Shown here piece after piece: positions 45,626 through 55,173 of a stretch of 64,000 bases of DNA (position 1 is its first letter; the number at the start of each line of letters is the position of its first letter). The DNA lies in the NCBI RefSeq assembly GCF_036884275.1, contig NZ_CP145607.1, forward strand, positions 2,467,001 through 2,531,000, given 5' to 3'. Both the position numbers and the translations under genes were made by a program. The notes beneath the pieces were generated by a model. That model did no database searches. It saw nothing but the letters and a program-made list of their open reading frames with translations, and had not been told where the DNA came from. Origin of the DNA: Sphingomonas kaistensis (GTDB taxonomy: Bacteria; Pseudomonadota; Alphaproteobacteria; Sphingomonadales; Sphingomonadaceae).

Positions 45626-46640
45626 GGCAACCGATGATCCGCCGCGCATGGCGGTAGGCTGAAGGAAGGGCAAGCTCGGCCCGCGCTTCCTCGACCCGCT
45701 CCGCGCTTATTGCATCATAGGCTTCGATCGCCCGCACCGGATCGCCGATGCCGAGCGCTGGGCCGGCAGAAGCCAGCAAGGCCGCCGCTTCGGGCCGCGG
45801 CACACCGGCAAGGCGCAACAACAGCGCGAGGTCGTCGGCACCGCCCAGCAGCGCGTCCCATGCCTCATCCGGCGCAAGGCAGGCTTCCGCGGCGAGTACC
45901 GCGGCCAGCAGGGGCGCATCGCCTTCCGCCGCCAGCGCGACCAACAGGCCGGGGGCCTGGCGGCCGTCGGAACCGAGCGCGTCGACCAGCGCCGCTTCCA
46001 GTTCCTCGGGCGACGACCATTCGGTGCGGCTGGATAGGAGATCGTTCGCCGCGTCGGCGATTTCGGCGTCGCCCGCTTCCAGGCAGCGGCGACCGAGCGC
46101 GGCGGCGACCGCGACGACGAGCCTCTGTGCCAGGGACGCGGAGAGGTCCGAAAGGTCGAGCGACACCCGGCCAAAGCGGTCCCGGCCACGCCCGCGCGCG
46201 GTGACCAACGACATGGCGGCGGCAGCGACCTCGGCATCGTGGCCTGCCGTCCAGCCTTGCAGCGTGGAGCGCCCGCCGCGCCCCGACGAAGCGATGCGCT
46301 GGACATCGGCGCGGCGCAGCAGGAGCGCGACCAGCGCTTCGTCCTGCACCAGCCCGGCGCGGGTCAGGTCGGCAACCAGTTCAAACGCGCTGGCCTCGCA
46401 GCTTGCCGCCACCTCGGGTGACAGCCGGGCGCGGATTTCCACCGCGATGCGCTCGACCAGACCATGGAGCATGGCGGTCATCAGCGAGCGTTCCTGCTCG
46501 GTCAGCCGTGCTTCGGGAGACAGGAAAAAATCCTGCACGACGGCGGCCAGCCGACCGCTCCCCGCCGCGGCAAAGGCGGTCGAGGTTCGCGTTTCGCGCC
46601 CTTCGGAAAGGGCGCTGGTGATGGGCCATTCGGCGGGCAT
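45618..46640 (-). CDS. DUF2336 domain protein
   Basis: 340 residues from ATG 46640. The entire protein is helical and Ala/Leu-rich, with stretches AAVVQDFFLSPEARLTEQER and LRRADVQRIASSGRGGRS and a C-terminal end rich in PSAYRHARRI. DUF2336 proteins resemble HEAT-like repeat scaffolds of alphaproteobacteria and have no known biochemical activity. Overlap with the pseudo-kinase gene implies coordinated synthesis and perhaps direct interaction. Confidence 0.8.
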   Translation of the reverse strand: MPAEWPITSALSEGRETRTSTAFAAAGSGRLAAVVQDFFLSPEARLTEQERSLMTAMLHGLVERIAVEIRARLSPEVAASCEASAFELVADLTRAGLVQDEALVALLLRRADVQRIASSGRGGRSTLQGWTAGHDAEVAAAAMSLVTARGRGRDRFGRVSLDLSDLSASLAQRLVVAVAAALGRRCLEAGDAEIADAANDLLSSRTEWSSPEELEAALVDALGSDGRQAPGLLVALAAEGDAPLLAAVLAAEACLAPDEAWDALLGGADDLALLLRLAGVPRPEAAALLASAGPALGIGDPVRAIEAYDAISAERVEEARAELALPSAYRHARRIIGCHG

Positions 46641-46677
46641 GTCGCTGCCCCTTAGCAAGGCCACCGTTAACGCCGCG

Positions 46678-47859
46678 TCAATCGCGTTCGGGCTGCACCA
46701 GCTGCTGCACGATGAAGAAGCCGGCGGCGGCGTAGACGGCAAGCGCGACGGTGAGCAGGCTCCACGCACCGAACAAGGCGAAGGGAAGCGACAGGAATAC
46801 CACGCTGCGCGGGGTCAGCAGCCACAGATCAGGGCCAAGCTCCCGCCCGCGACGCTCGATCCGGGTGGCTTCACCGAAGGCGATGGTGGCGGCGGCCGCC
46901 ACAAGGGCGCCCCAGCCGCCGCCATGCCATGTTTCGTACCAGGCAAGGCCGAGCAGCGCCGCGCCATGCGCCGGGGCGAGCGAACGGGACAGCAGCGAAT
47001 GGCGCGAAAACGGCCGCAGGCGAACGATCGCCAGGCGTTCGGCCAGTCGATCGAGAGGACTTGCGGCAACAAGCAGGCCGAATGCCCACAAGGGCTCGCC
47101 GCGCGTGAACAGCAAGGCGGCGCCCAGCACCATGATCAACGCGGCCCACATCAGCGCGGCTGGGCGGACCGGCGCGCCCATCAGGTGACGGGTGAGGAAA
47201 TCCTCGACCCGAGGGAGGAGATAACGGCTTGGCCAGTCGCGGCGGCGCTGGCGGCTGCTGGTGACGAGGTGCCGGTCGAAGGCAGCACCGCTGGTCTCGC
47301 TCGCGGCGCGGAAAGGGCGCAGGCCTTCGGGCGCGGGCAGCAGCCGGGCGCCTTCCTGGACGGCCCGGCGAAGCAAGGTCGAATGCAGGTCCCAGTCGCC
47401 CAACATCCGCGCGGTATCCGACAGCAGGCTCGACGAGATCACCGCAAGACCCGCCCAGCGGCGTTCGTTGTCGATCCGCTCGAACGATTGATGCTGCTCG
47501 TCGTCGGGAACGGTGAGAATGGCCGGCGCCGGTTCTTCCGCAAGATCGGCCAGCAGCGCCGCGGCGGGCGCGACGCCGTCAGCCATCTGCAACACCGCGA
47601 ATTCGGGATCGAAGCGTGCCGCCGCTTCCATCGCGTCGGTCACCGGCACGACCGAAATGCCTTCGGCCCGAAGCCGCTCGAACGCGCTCTGGAGGGTCGG
47701 CGGTACACGCTCGACCATCACCACGATCGGCGCCGCGCCGACCGCCGCCGCGCAGCGCGCCTGATATTCGATCAGCGTGCGCCCGGCGAGCGGCGCCAGC
47801 GCGTGCAGTCCGCCCTGGTCGTCCTCGTCCTGCGCCGCGATCAACGCACCGAGCGCCAT
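46678..47859 (-). CDS. Degenerate nucleotidyltransferase-like domain fused to a membrane domain
   Basis: 393 residues from ATG 47859 (AAGGGG ribosome site just upstream). Residues 1-170 look like an NTP-transferase (MobA/GT-A) fold: LAPLAGRTLIEYQARCAAAV and APIVVMVERVP, but the usual GG-x-SxRMG loop is missing and the start is shortened. Residues ~230-393 carry four to five membrane helices with LVAASPLDRLAERLAIVRLR, which recalls the layout of two-domain sugar/inositol-phosphate CDP-alcohol enzymes without their catalytic DGxxAR motif. I do not recognise a named family. It starts 72 bases from the divergent TipN-like gene and precedes DUF2336 by 37 bases. Confidence 0.65.
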   Translation of the reverse strand: MALGALIAAQDEDDQGGLHALAPLAGRTLIEYQARCAAAVGAAPIVVMVERVPPTLQSAFERLRAEGISVVPVTDAMEAAARFDPEFAVLQMADGVAPAAALLADLAEEPAPAILTVPDDEQHQSFERIDNERRWAGLAVISSSLLSDTARMLGDWDLHSTLLRRAVQEGARLLPAPEGLRPFRAASETSGAAFDRHLVTSSRQRRRDWPSRYLLPRVEDFLTRHLMGAPVRPAALMWAALIMVLGAALLFTRGEPLWAFGLLVAASPLDRLAERLAIVRLRPFSRHSLLSRSLAPAHGAALLGLAWYETWHGGGWGALVAAAATIAFGEATRIERRGRELGPDLWLLTPRSVVFLSLPFALFGAWSLLTVALAVYAAAGFFIVQQLVQPERD

Positions 47860-47931
47860 TCCCACCCCTTCTTCATCGCCGCTTCCTCTTGCACGCTTCC
47901 GTAGACGAGCAAAGGTGATAAACATGGCGGC

Positions 47932-50232
47932 ATGACGCCGCCCCTCCCCCGCTCGTCGCACGACGCCGCCGACCATCCGCTCGACCTGACGGACGAAGTC
48001 GGCCCCGCTCCTGCCGAGTGGCAGCAATCCGAACCCGAATGGGTGGACGTGCCCGAACAGCCGGTCGAAACAGGTGCTGGCGGTCGTCGGGTACTGGGCG
48101 CGACGCTGGCGGTACTGGCGTTGATCTGGATCGGGTTTGTCGGCTGGAGCGCGGGCGGATCGCTGCGCGGCCAGGCCTCGCCCGCGCTGCTTGCCCAATG
48201 GCTGGCCGTCGCTGCCGCACCGCTGATCCTGCTTGGCCTCGCCTGGCTGATCTTCGGCCGGACCCGGCGGCGCGAAGCGGAACGGTTCACTCAGAGCGTC
48301 CAGACTATGCGCTCCGAAGCCCGCAGCCTCGAGCAGTTGCTCGGTGTCCTGCGCCAGCGCCTCGATGAAGAGCAGGCGGCGCTATCGGGTCATGCCGAGC
48401 GGCTGATGCGCCTGGGTGACGAGGCGGGGCATCGGCTCGGCACCGTGACCCGCGACCTTGTCACCGGAAGCGAAACGCTGACTCGCCATGCCGTGGCGCT
48501 CGACCGCGCGGCGGAAAGCGCAAGGATCGACGTCGGTGTGTTGCTGGAGGACTTGCCGCGGGCGGAAGCCAGCAGCCGCGCGATGGGCGAGGAATTGCGC
48601 GCCGCGGGCCGCGAAGCAAGTGCCCAGTCGGCGTCGCTCGAAGCGCAGCTCGCGGCGATCAGCGGACGGGCCCGCGAAGCCGAGGACCAGGTCGGCGGGG
48701 CGTCGCAGCGGCTGGTCGCCCACCTCACCCAGATCGAAAGCGCCGGCGCGGCCGCCGCCATGCGGGTCAGCGAAACCGGAACGACCGCCTCGGCGCAGGT
48801 CGATGCCTTGCTCGAACGCACGGCCGAGGCGCTCGGGCTGATCCGCGCGGGCGTCGACGAACAGGCCGCCGCCGTGCGCGGGCTGGTGGACCAGAGCGCG
48901 GCGGCGTTGGGCATTGCCGGCCAGGAAGCCGCGCTTCAGCTCGGTTCGCGCCTCAGCACCGCGGGTCAGGCCCTCGATGGCCTTGCCGCGCGGGTGGCGG
49001 AGCAGGACCGCGCCGTGACAGCGCTGGTCGCTGGCCTAGAACGCCAGCTGGCCGAGGTCGATCAGCGCTTTGTCGATCTGGCGGCCGAAGGCGACATGCG
49101 CGCGCAGGCGGTGGCAGCGGCAATCGACCGCGTTCGGCGCGAGCTCGACGGGCTAGGCGCGCAGCAGGCGGCCAGCGGCGGCACGCTGGACGATCTCAGC
49201 ACCCGCACCGAGCATCTGCGCACCGCCATCGCATCGCTTCAGCGCGAATGCGGCGAGGAATTAAGCGGCGCGCTGGGCCATGCCGAGGGCGGCGCCGAGC
49301 GGCTGCTTGCCGCCGTGCAGGCCGCGCGCCCCGACGTCGAATGGATGAACGAAGCCGCGACCGGTATGACAGCGCGCCTGGAACAGGGCACCGCGGGGCT
49401 GTCCGGGCAGCAGCAGGCGCTCGCCGGACTTCTCGCCAGTGTCGAAACCGGCGTCGGCGGGGCCGAACAGCGGCTTGCCGACCTTCGCGCCGCGCTTGCC
49501 CAGGCAGGCGACGAAGCGACCCGGCTTCAGGCGGAGACCGGCCCGGCGCTGGTGCAGGCCATGGTGCAAGTCCGTGAAGCCGCCGCCCAGGCCGCGACCC
49601 GTGCGCGCGAAGCGCTGGCCGCGGTGGTGCCGGAAACCGCGCAGAGCCTTTCCGATGAAGCCCGCTCTGCCCTCGCACGAGCAGTCGAGGAAAGCGTCAC
49701 CGGGCAATTAGGCGAAGTCGAGCGGGTCGCCGCCCGCGCGCTTGAGGCGGCGCGTCACGCATCGACCGGGCTTTCGCAGCAGATGCTCAATATCGGCCGC
49801 TCGGCGACCGCGCTCGAACAGCATCTCATCAAGACCCGCGAGGACGACCGGTTGGCCGACAGCGAGGCTTTTACCCGCCGCGCCGCGACCCTGATCGATT
49901 CGCTTCACAACGCCTCGATCGACGTCGGCCGCATTCTCAGCGACGAAGTCGACGATCGCGCCTGGGCGGCCTACCTCAAGGGCGATCGCGGCGTGTTCAC
50001 CCGCAAGGCCGTGCGCCTGCTCACGGCGGGCGAGCTTCGCTTGGTCGAGCAGCAGGTCGCCAACGACCGCGATTTCGCCGCGTCGGTCACGCGCTACGTC
50101 CAGGATTTCGAAGCGATGCTGCGGCGCGCCTCGGCCGAACAGGAAGGCGGCATGATGTCCGTCACCCTGCTGTCGAGCGACATGGGCCGGCTCTACGCCG
50201 CGCTGGCGCAGGTGCTCGAGCGGCGGCGCTAG
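47932..50232 (+). CDS. TipN-like membrane-anchored coiled-coil protein
   Basis: 766 residues. An acidic N-terminus (WVDVPEQPVE), two membrane helices (about 54-74 and 87-108) and a very long Ala/Glu/Gln-rich coiled coil (about 115-650). A conserved-looking C-terminal domain (about 665-766) contains ATLIDSLHNASIDVGRILSD and DRAWAAYLKGDRGVFTRKAV. The layout is that of TipN, the new-pole polarity marker of Caulobacter, and the C-terminal block resembles it by recall. Alternatively it is an unrelated coiled-coil scaffold. Its stop lies 3 bases before the converging DUF1467 stop. Confidence 0.7.
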   Translation: MTPPLPRSSHDAADHPLDLTDEVGPAPAEWQQSEPEWVDVPEQPVETGAGGRRVLGATLAVLALIWIGFVGWSAGGSLRGQASPALLAQWLAVAAAPLILLGLAWLIFGRTRRREAERFTQSVQTMRSEARSLEQLLGVLRQRLDEEQAALSGHAERLMRLGDEAGHRLGTVTRDLVTGSETLTRHAVALDRAAESARIDVGVLLEDLPRAEASSRAMGEELRAAGREASAQSASLEAQLAAISGRAREAEDQVGGASQRLVAHLTQIESAGAAAAMRVSETGTTASAQVDALLERTAEALGLIRAGVDEQAAAVRGLVDQSAAALGIAGQEAALQLGSRLSTAGQALDGLAARVAEQDRAVTALVAGLERQLAEVDQRFVDLAAEGDMRAQAVAAAIDRVRRELDGLGAQQAASGGTLDDLSTRTEHLRTAIASLQRECGEELSGALGHAEGGAERLLAAVQAARPDVEWMNEAATGMTARLEQGTAGLSGQQQALAGLLASVETGVGGAEQRLADLRAALAQAGDEATRLQAETGPALVQAMVQVREAAAQAATRAREALAAVVPETAQSLSDEARSALARAVEESVTGQLGEVERVAARALEAARHASTGLSQQMLNIGRSATALEQHLIKTREDDRLADSEAFTRRAATLIDSLHNASIDVGRILSDEVDDRAWAAYLKGDRGVFTRKAVRLLTAGELRLVEQQVANDRDFAASVTRYVQDFEAMLRRASAEQEGGMMSVTLLSSDMGRLYAALAQVLERRR

Positions 50233-50235
50233 ACC

Positions 50236-50496
50236 CTAGTTGTAAAAGTCCAGCGTTTCGGCCGTGATCCACCCCTGCGTCCAGTTGGCGTAGAACAGCG
50301 CGAACAGCACCAGCGAAATCAAGCCCGCGCGGATGAGGTGCCGCTTCAAGTCGAAGCGGTGCGGCGCGCTGTCGGCCTGCCCGGCGATCCGGGGCGCCCC
50401 CGCCTCTTCGTCCGTCTTCATCCCGAACGGCAGCATCAGGAATGCCGTAAAGACGAAGATCAGGAAATAAACGGCAAGGGCGCTTCCGGGGTTCAC
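50236..50496 (-). CDS. DUF1467 family small membrane protein
   Basis: 86 residues from a GTG at 50496 that overlaps the RNase J stop (GTGA). Two membrane helices: GSALAVYFLIFVFTAFLMLP and AGLISLVLFALFYANWTQGW. DUF1467 is widespread in alphaproteobacteria, next to RNase J and complex I genes, with no known function. Last gene of the long nuo transcript. Confidence 0.85.
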   Translation of the reverse strand: MNPGSALAVYFLIFVFTAFLMLPFGMKTDEEAGAPRIAGQADSAPHRFDLKRHLIRAGLISLVLFALFYANWTQGWITAETLDFYN

Positions 50497-52142
50497 AGGC
50501 GGGTCACCAGCACTTCCACATTGGGCTTTTTGCCGGTCCACAAGGTGGCGCAGCGGCGCACGGCGAGGCGGATGGTCTCCCGCAATTTATCCTCGTCGCG
50601 GATCGGCGTGACGGCCTTGGCCGCGGTCGCCTGCGCGTCGCGGATGAAGTCGTCGCGATCCTCTTCGACAGGTACCCCGACCGCGCGCACCACCGGATCG
50701 GCGGCGAGCGTGCCATTGCTGCGCAACACGATGCTGACCGCGATCACGCCCTGGAAGGCGATGCGGCGGCGCTCGTTGATGGTCGCGCCATCGGCGGGCA
50801 GGATGACATCGCCGTCGAGAACCAGCCGTCCGACCCGTTCCTCGCCGATCTTCTTCGGCTCACCCGGCGCGAGGCGGATGAGGTCGCCGTTTTCCTGGAT
50901 AAGGCTGCCGGGGATGCCGCTTTCGATGCCGAGCCGGGCCTGTTCGAGCAGGTGGCGGCGTTCGCCGTGGACCGGGACCAGCAGCTTGGGCCGAATCCAG
51001 TCGTACATCTGCTGCAATTCGGGGCGGCCCGGATGGCCCGACACGTGCACATGCGCCTGCCGCTCGGTGATGGTGCGAACGCCAAGCTCGGCCAGCTGGT
51101 TCATCACCCGCCCGACTGCGCGCTCGTTGCCGGGGATCTGGCGCGAGGAAAAGATCACCGTGTCCATCTCGCCGAGCTTGATTTCGTGCTGACCGGCGGC
51201 GATGCGGCCGAGCGCCGCGCGCGGCTCGCCCTGCCCGCCGGTGGCGACGATCAGCAGTTCGCGCCGCGGCAGGCGCATCGCTTCGTCGTAGCGGACCGTG
51301 TCGGTGAAGTCGGTGAGGTAACCGGTCGCCCGCGCCACCTGCAGATAGCGTTCGATCGAACGGCCCGCGACCGCGACCCGGCGCCCGGTGGCTTCGGCGA
51401 CCTTGCCGATAGTGTGCAGCCGCGCGGCGTTGGAGGCGAAGGTGGTGACCAGCACGCGACCAGGCGATTCCTCGACGGCTTTCAGCAGCCCGTCGTAGAC
51501 CTCGACTTCCGATCCCGACGCCTTGTCGGTAAAGGCATTGGTCGAATCGCAGACCATGACGTCGACGCCAAGATCGCCGATCGCCTTCAGTTTCTCCGGG
51601 CTGGTCGGATTGCCGAGCACCGGGGTGGGATCGAGCTTCCAGTCGCCGGTGTGGAAGACGCGGCCGTGCGGGGTTTCGATCAACAGGCCGTTGGCTTCGG
51701 GAATCGAGTGGGCCAGCGGCACCGGCGTCACCCGGAACGGCCCGAGGTCGAGCACGTCGCCCGGGTGAATCAGCCGCACCTTGACCTGACCGGTCAGCCC
51801 TTCTTCTTCCAGCTTGTGCGCGATCAGCCCGGCGGTGAAGGGCGTCGCGTAAAGCGGCACACCGAGGTCGGCGGCGAGATAGGGAATCGCGCCAATATGA
51901 TCCTCGTGCCCGTGGGTCAGGACCAGCCCGACGAGGTCCTTGCGCCGTTTCTCGATGAACTCGAGGTCAGGGAGGATCAGGTCGATGCCGGGGTAATCGG
52001 TATCGCCGAAGGTCATACCGCAATCGACCATCAGCCACTTGCCGTTGGTGCCGTAGAGATTGACGTTCATGCCAATCTCGCCCGACCCGCCGAGCGCGAG
52101 GAAGAGCAGTTCGTTGCCTGGTGTCACAAAATTTCCTGTCAT
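50493..52142 (-). CDS. rnj: Ribonuclease J
   Basis: 549 residues. A metallo-beta-lactamase/beta-CASP nuclease that degrades and matures RNA from either end. The metal site is LVLTHGHEDHIGAIPYL; the beta-CASP region follows, with STNAFTDKASGSE, and HVSGHPGRPELQQMYDWIRP near the end; a short C-terminal domain closes it. Co-occurs with RNase R in this window, both core RNA-decay enzymes. Confidence 0.94.
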   Translation of the reverse strand: MTGNFVTPGNELLFLALGGSGEIGMNVNLYGTNGKWLMVDCGMTFGDTDYPGIDLILPDLEFIEKRRKDLVGLVLTHGHEDHIGAIPYLAADLGVPLYATPFTAGLIAHKLEEEGLTGQVKVRLIHPGDVLDLGPFRVTPVPLAHSIPEANGLLIETPHGRVFHTGDWKLDPTPVLGNPTSPEKLKAIGDLGVDVMVCDSTNAFTDKASGSEVEVYDGLLKAVEESPGRVLVTTFASNAARLHTIGKVAEATGRRVAVAGRSIERYLQVARATGYLTDFTDTVRYDEAMRLPRRELLIVATGGQGEPRAALGRIAAGQHEIKLGEMDTVIFSSRQIPGNERAVGRVMNQLAELGVRTITERQAHVHVSGHPGRPELQQMYDWIRPKLLVPVHGERRHLLEQARLGIESGIPGSLIQENGDLIRLAPGEPKKIGEERVGRLVLDGDVILPADGATINERRRIAFQGVIAVSIVLRSNGTLAADPVVRAVGVPVEEDRDDFIRDAQATAAKAVTPIRDEDKLRETIRLAVRRCATLWTGKKPNVEVLVTRL

Positions 52143-52188
52143 GGCCCAGTCAAGCGGGCCGTTCTTTATCGCAGTCCATTGAAAGGTC

Positions 52189-52225
52189 AGGAGCGGCGGC
52201 TGGACTGCCTTGCCGCCGGGCTCCT
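52189..52225 (-). terminator. Hairpin between coaX and the RNase J gene
   Basis: Arms 52189-52200 and 52212-52225 pair (AGGAG and GGCGGC parts, with a two-base bulge). No T-tract. It lies 47 bases upstream of the RNase J start and could dampen read-through or act as an RNase J autoregulatory structure; both ideas are speculative. Confidence 0.35.
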
Positions 52226-52237
52226 CATAATCTCGAG

Positions 52238-53020
52238 TCAGGCGGGCCGAAGGCTTCGCGCATGCAGAAGCGCCAATCCACGAATGGTCAGATCGGGCTC
52301 AACCGCATTGAATAGATTGTGTTGCTGGAACAAGGTCGCAAGGCCACCGGTCGCGATGCAGGTCACCGGGCGGCCGATTTCCGCGCGAACGCGGGCCAGC
52401 AAGCCCTCGATCATCGCGACATAGCCCCAATAGATCCCCGAGAGCATTTGGCTCGCTGTCGTGCGGCCGATGACGGCGTAATCCTCCGGCGCCTCGATCG
52501 CGATCCGCGGCAGCTTGGCGGCGGCGGCGACCAAAGCGTCGAGGCTGAGGTTGATGCCCGGGGCGATGATCCCGCCTTTGTAGGCGCCGTCATAATCGAC
52601 GACGTCGAAGGTGGTGGCGGTGCCGAAATCGATCACTACCAGGTCGCCCGGATAAGCGGCATGGCCGGCGATGGCGTTCAGCACGCGGTCGGCCCCGACG
52701 TTGTGCGGTTCGTCGACATCGAGGCGGATGCCCCAGGCGGCGTCGCCCTGCCCCGCCACCAGCGGCTCCTGCCCGAAATATTTGCGCGACAGCGTCTGGA
52801 GGTTGTGCAGCGCGCGCGGGACGACGGTGCCGATGATGACGCCCGTGACGTCGCCGCGGGCATAGCCTTCGAGGCTGAGCAACTGGTGCAGCCAGACGGC
52901 ATATTCGTCGGCGGTGCGGCGCGGGTCGGTGGCGATCCGCCAGCGCGCGGCGATGATCCCGTCCTCCGCCAGCAGCGCGAAGACGATGTTGGTGTTTCCG
53001 GCATCAACCGCGAGCAGCAT
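52238..53020 (-). CDS. coaX: Type III pantothenate kinase
   Basis: 260 residues from ATG 53020. First step of CoA synthesis. The ATP-binding opening [12 protein letters not shown], the substrate site [14 protein letters not shown] and the metal-binding [14 protein letters not shown] are intact, as is [15 protein letters not shown]. Start is 5 bases from the birA stop. A longer in-frame reading upstream belongs to birA in another frame. Confidence 0.95.
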   Translation of the reverse strand: MLLAVDAGNTNIVFALLAEDGIIAARWRIATDPRRTADEYAVWLHQLLSLEGYARGDVTGVIIGTVVPRALHNLQTLSRKYFGQEPLVAGQGDAAWGIRLDVDEPHNVGADRVLNAIAGHAAYPGDLVVIDFGTATTFDVVDYDGAYKGGIIAPGINLSLDALVAAAAKLPRIAIEAPEDYAVIGRTTASQMLSGIYWGYVAMIEGLLARVRAEIGRPVTCIATGGLATLFQQHNLFNAVEPDLTIRGLALLHARSLRPA

Positions 53021-53024
53021 GGCC

Positions 53025-53726
53025 TCAGGCGCTCCCCAGCATGACGTCGGCGGCATGGATGCGTCGCTCTTCGCCGGTTGCCAACGAGAGGCGAAGCGCT
53101 CCATCGGGGGCGAGGCCGGCGAAACTGCCCTCGATCTTCTCGTTGGCAGCAACATGAACCGAGAGTGGCGTTCCGACCGGATGCGCGCTTTCCAGCCACA
53201 GTGCGGCGAGACCGAGCGGATCGTGGCGCCACCGCTGGAGTTCGCGGGCGAAGGAGGCGGCGAGCAGCGGCGCAAAGGCTTCGGGGCTGACGAGGGCCAC
53301 CGACGAGAGGGCTACGGTCTCACGGCCCGGGATTTCGGGGGCGTGGGCGAGATTGACGCCGAAGCCCGCGACCACGCGGTCTTCCTGCCGTTCGAGCAAG
53401 ATGCCGGCAAGCTTGGCCGAGCCCAGCAGCAAGTCGTTGGGCCATTTCAGCATCAGGCCGGTGGCGGGCGCTGCCGCTTCCACCGCGCGGATCAGGGCAA
53501 GGCCGGCGGCGAGCGCGAGTGAGCCTGCCTGCGGATCGCCGGGACGCAACCGGACCAAGGTCGAACCGTGGAAATTGCCTGCCGGGCTCTCCCAGGCGCG
53601 GTTCTGGCGGCCCCGCCCCCGCTCCTGCCGGGCCGCGATCAGCCATTCGCCTTCAGGCGCGTGCGGCTCAGCGAGGAGATCGCTGTTGGTCGAGCCGGTG
53701 CGCTCGACAAAGCGGATGCGGCTCAA
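53025..53726 (-). CDS. birA: Biotin--[acetyl-CoA carboxylase] ligase, without DNA-binding domain
   Basis: 233 residues from a TTG start 20 bases after nuoN. The ligase core has [11 protein letters not shown], the biotinyl-adenylate loop [16 protein letters not shown], and [20 protein letters not shown]. The N-terminal helix-turn-helix of E. coli BirA is absent, so it is a pure enzyme and not a repressor. It lies in a conserved sphingomonad order after nuoN. Confidence 0.93.
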   Translation of the reverse strand: MSRIRFVERTGSTNSDLLAEPHAPEGEWLIAARQERGRGRQNRAWESPAGNFHGSTLVRLRPGDPQAGSLALAAGLALIRAVEAAAPATGLMLKWPNDLLLGSAKLAGILLERQEDRVVAGFGVNLAHAPEIPGRETVALSSVALVSPEAFAPLLAASFARELQRWRHDPLGLAALWLESAHPVGTPLSVHVAANEKIEGSFAGLAPDGALRLSLATGEERRIHAADVMLGSA

Positions 53727-53745
53727 AAGCGCGCCCCGCGGCGCA

Positions 53746-55173
53746 TCAGAAGACGCTGGCCGCGTCGGCCGCCGCGGTGGTCAGCGGATTGATCAGCAAA
53801 TAGCCGAGCGGGCTGATGATTAGCGCACAGGCGGCGATCAGCACGGTTTCGGTCTTGCCACGGGCGGGCGCGAACGGCTCGGCCGGCGCATCGAAATACA
53901 TGATCTTGATGACGCGCAGGTAATAATAAGCCCCGATCACGGTCAGCGCCGCGGCGGCCAGCGCCAGCAATTGCAGCCCGGCATCGACCGCCGCCTGGAA
54001 CACCATCAGCTTGGGCCAGAAGCCGAACAAGGGCGGGATGCCGGCGAGGCTGAACATGAACATGGCCAACGCCAGCGCCAGCAGCGGGCGGGTCTGCGAC
54101 AGGCCCGACAGGCTCGACAGGCTTTCCAGCGGACGCCCTTCGGCATCGCGCATCCGCATGATGCAAAGGAATGCGCCCAGCGTCATCACGACGTAGACCG
54201 CCGAGTAAACCAGCACCGCGGTCGCGCCTTCGCGGCCACCCGCGGCGAGGCCGACCAGCGCGAAGCCGACGTTGTTGATCGACGAATAGGCCAGCAGGCG
54301 CTTGATGTTGGTCTGGCCGTAAGCCGCGACCGCGCCGAGAATGATCGAAGCCAGCGCGGCGAAGATTACGATCTGGCGCCACTGGTCGGTGACCGGGCCC
54401 ATCGCGTCAAGGCAGACGCGGGTCGCGAGCAGGATGGCGGCGGCCTTCTGCCCGGCAGCGAAGAAGGCGGTGACCGGCGTCGGCGCGCCTTCGTAGACGT
54501 CGGGCGTCCACATGTGGAACGGCACGGCGGCGATCTTGAAGGCGATGCCGGCGAGCGTGAAGACGAGACCGAACAGCAGCCCGAGGCTGGCGCCATTCGG
54601 ACCGGCGAAGGCGGCGGCGATGCCGTCGAAATAGGTCGTCCCGGCAAAGCCATAGAGCAAGCTAATTCCGTACAGCAGAATGCCGCTGGCAAGGCCGCCA
54701 AGAACAAAATATTTGAGGCCCGCTTCGGCCGAACGCGCGTCATGGCGGCGATAGGAAGCGAGGACGTAGGCCGACAGGCTCTGCAGCTCGAGGCCGACGT
54801 AGAGCATCATCAGGTCGGTCGCGCTGACCATCACCGACGCGCCCAGCGCCGACAAGAGGATCAGCACCGCATATTCGGCGCCATGCTCATGGTTCTGGTC
54901 GAACCAGCCGTGGGCCATGACGATGGCGACCGCGGCGGAAAGATAGATGATAACCTTGCCGAAGGCGGCAAAGCCGTCGGCTGCCCACATGCCGTCGAAC
55001 ACCGATCCGGCGGTCTGCGGCGCGCCGATCAGCGCGAAGCAGGCGCCGACCAGCAGCACGATGGCGGCGACATGGGTGATGGTCGAGGAACGCCGCACGA
55101 AAGCGGCAACCATCATCAGCGCCACGGCGCCGAGGCCGAGGATGACTTCGGGAAGGATCGGAGCGAAGTTCAT
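53746..55173 (-). CDS. nuoN: NADH-quinone oxidoreductase subunit N
   Basis: 475 residues, 14 membrane helices predicted by hydrophobicity. An antiporter-like proton-pumping subunit of complex I. Conserved charged helices are seen, for example SVMVSATDLMMLYVGLELQS (Glu) and GLASGILLYGISLLYGF, plus a Lys in AFKIAAVPFHMWTPDVYEGA. Start overlaps the nuoM stop (TGATG). Confidence 0.95.
   Translation of the reverse strand: MNFAPILPEVILGLGAVALMMVAAFVRRSSTITHVAAIVLLVGACFALIGAPQTAGSVFDGMWAADGFAAFGKVIIYLSAAVAIVMAHGWFDQNHEHGAEYAVLILLSALGASVMVSATDLMMLYVGLELQSLSAYVLASYRRHDARSAEAGLKYFVLGGLASGILLYGISLLYGFAGTTYFDGIAAAFAGPNGASLGLLFGLVFTLAGIAFKIAAVPFHMWTPDVYEGAPTPVTAFFAAGQKAAAILLATRVCLDAMGPVTDQWRQIVIFAALASIILGAVAAYGQTNIKRLLAYSSINNVGFALVGLAAGGREGATAVLVYSAVYVVMTLGAFLCIMRMRDAEGRPLESLSSLSGLSQTRPLLALALAMFMFSLAGIPPLFGFWPKLMVFQAAVDAGLQLLALAAAALTVIGAYYYLRVIKIMYFDAPAEPFAPARGKTETVLIAACALIISPLGYLLINPLTTAAADAASVF

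Noticed and set aside
45748..47904. 718-codon plus-strand frame across the DUF2336 and NTase-like genes
   Set aside because: It spans two minus-strand genes and the gap between them, with Ser/Arg/Ala bias and no domain.
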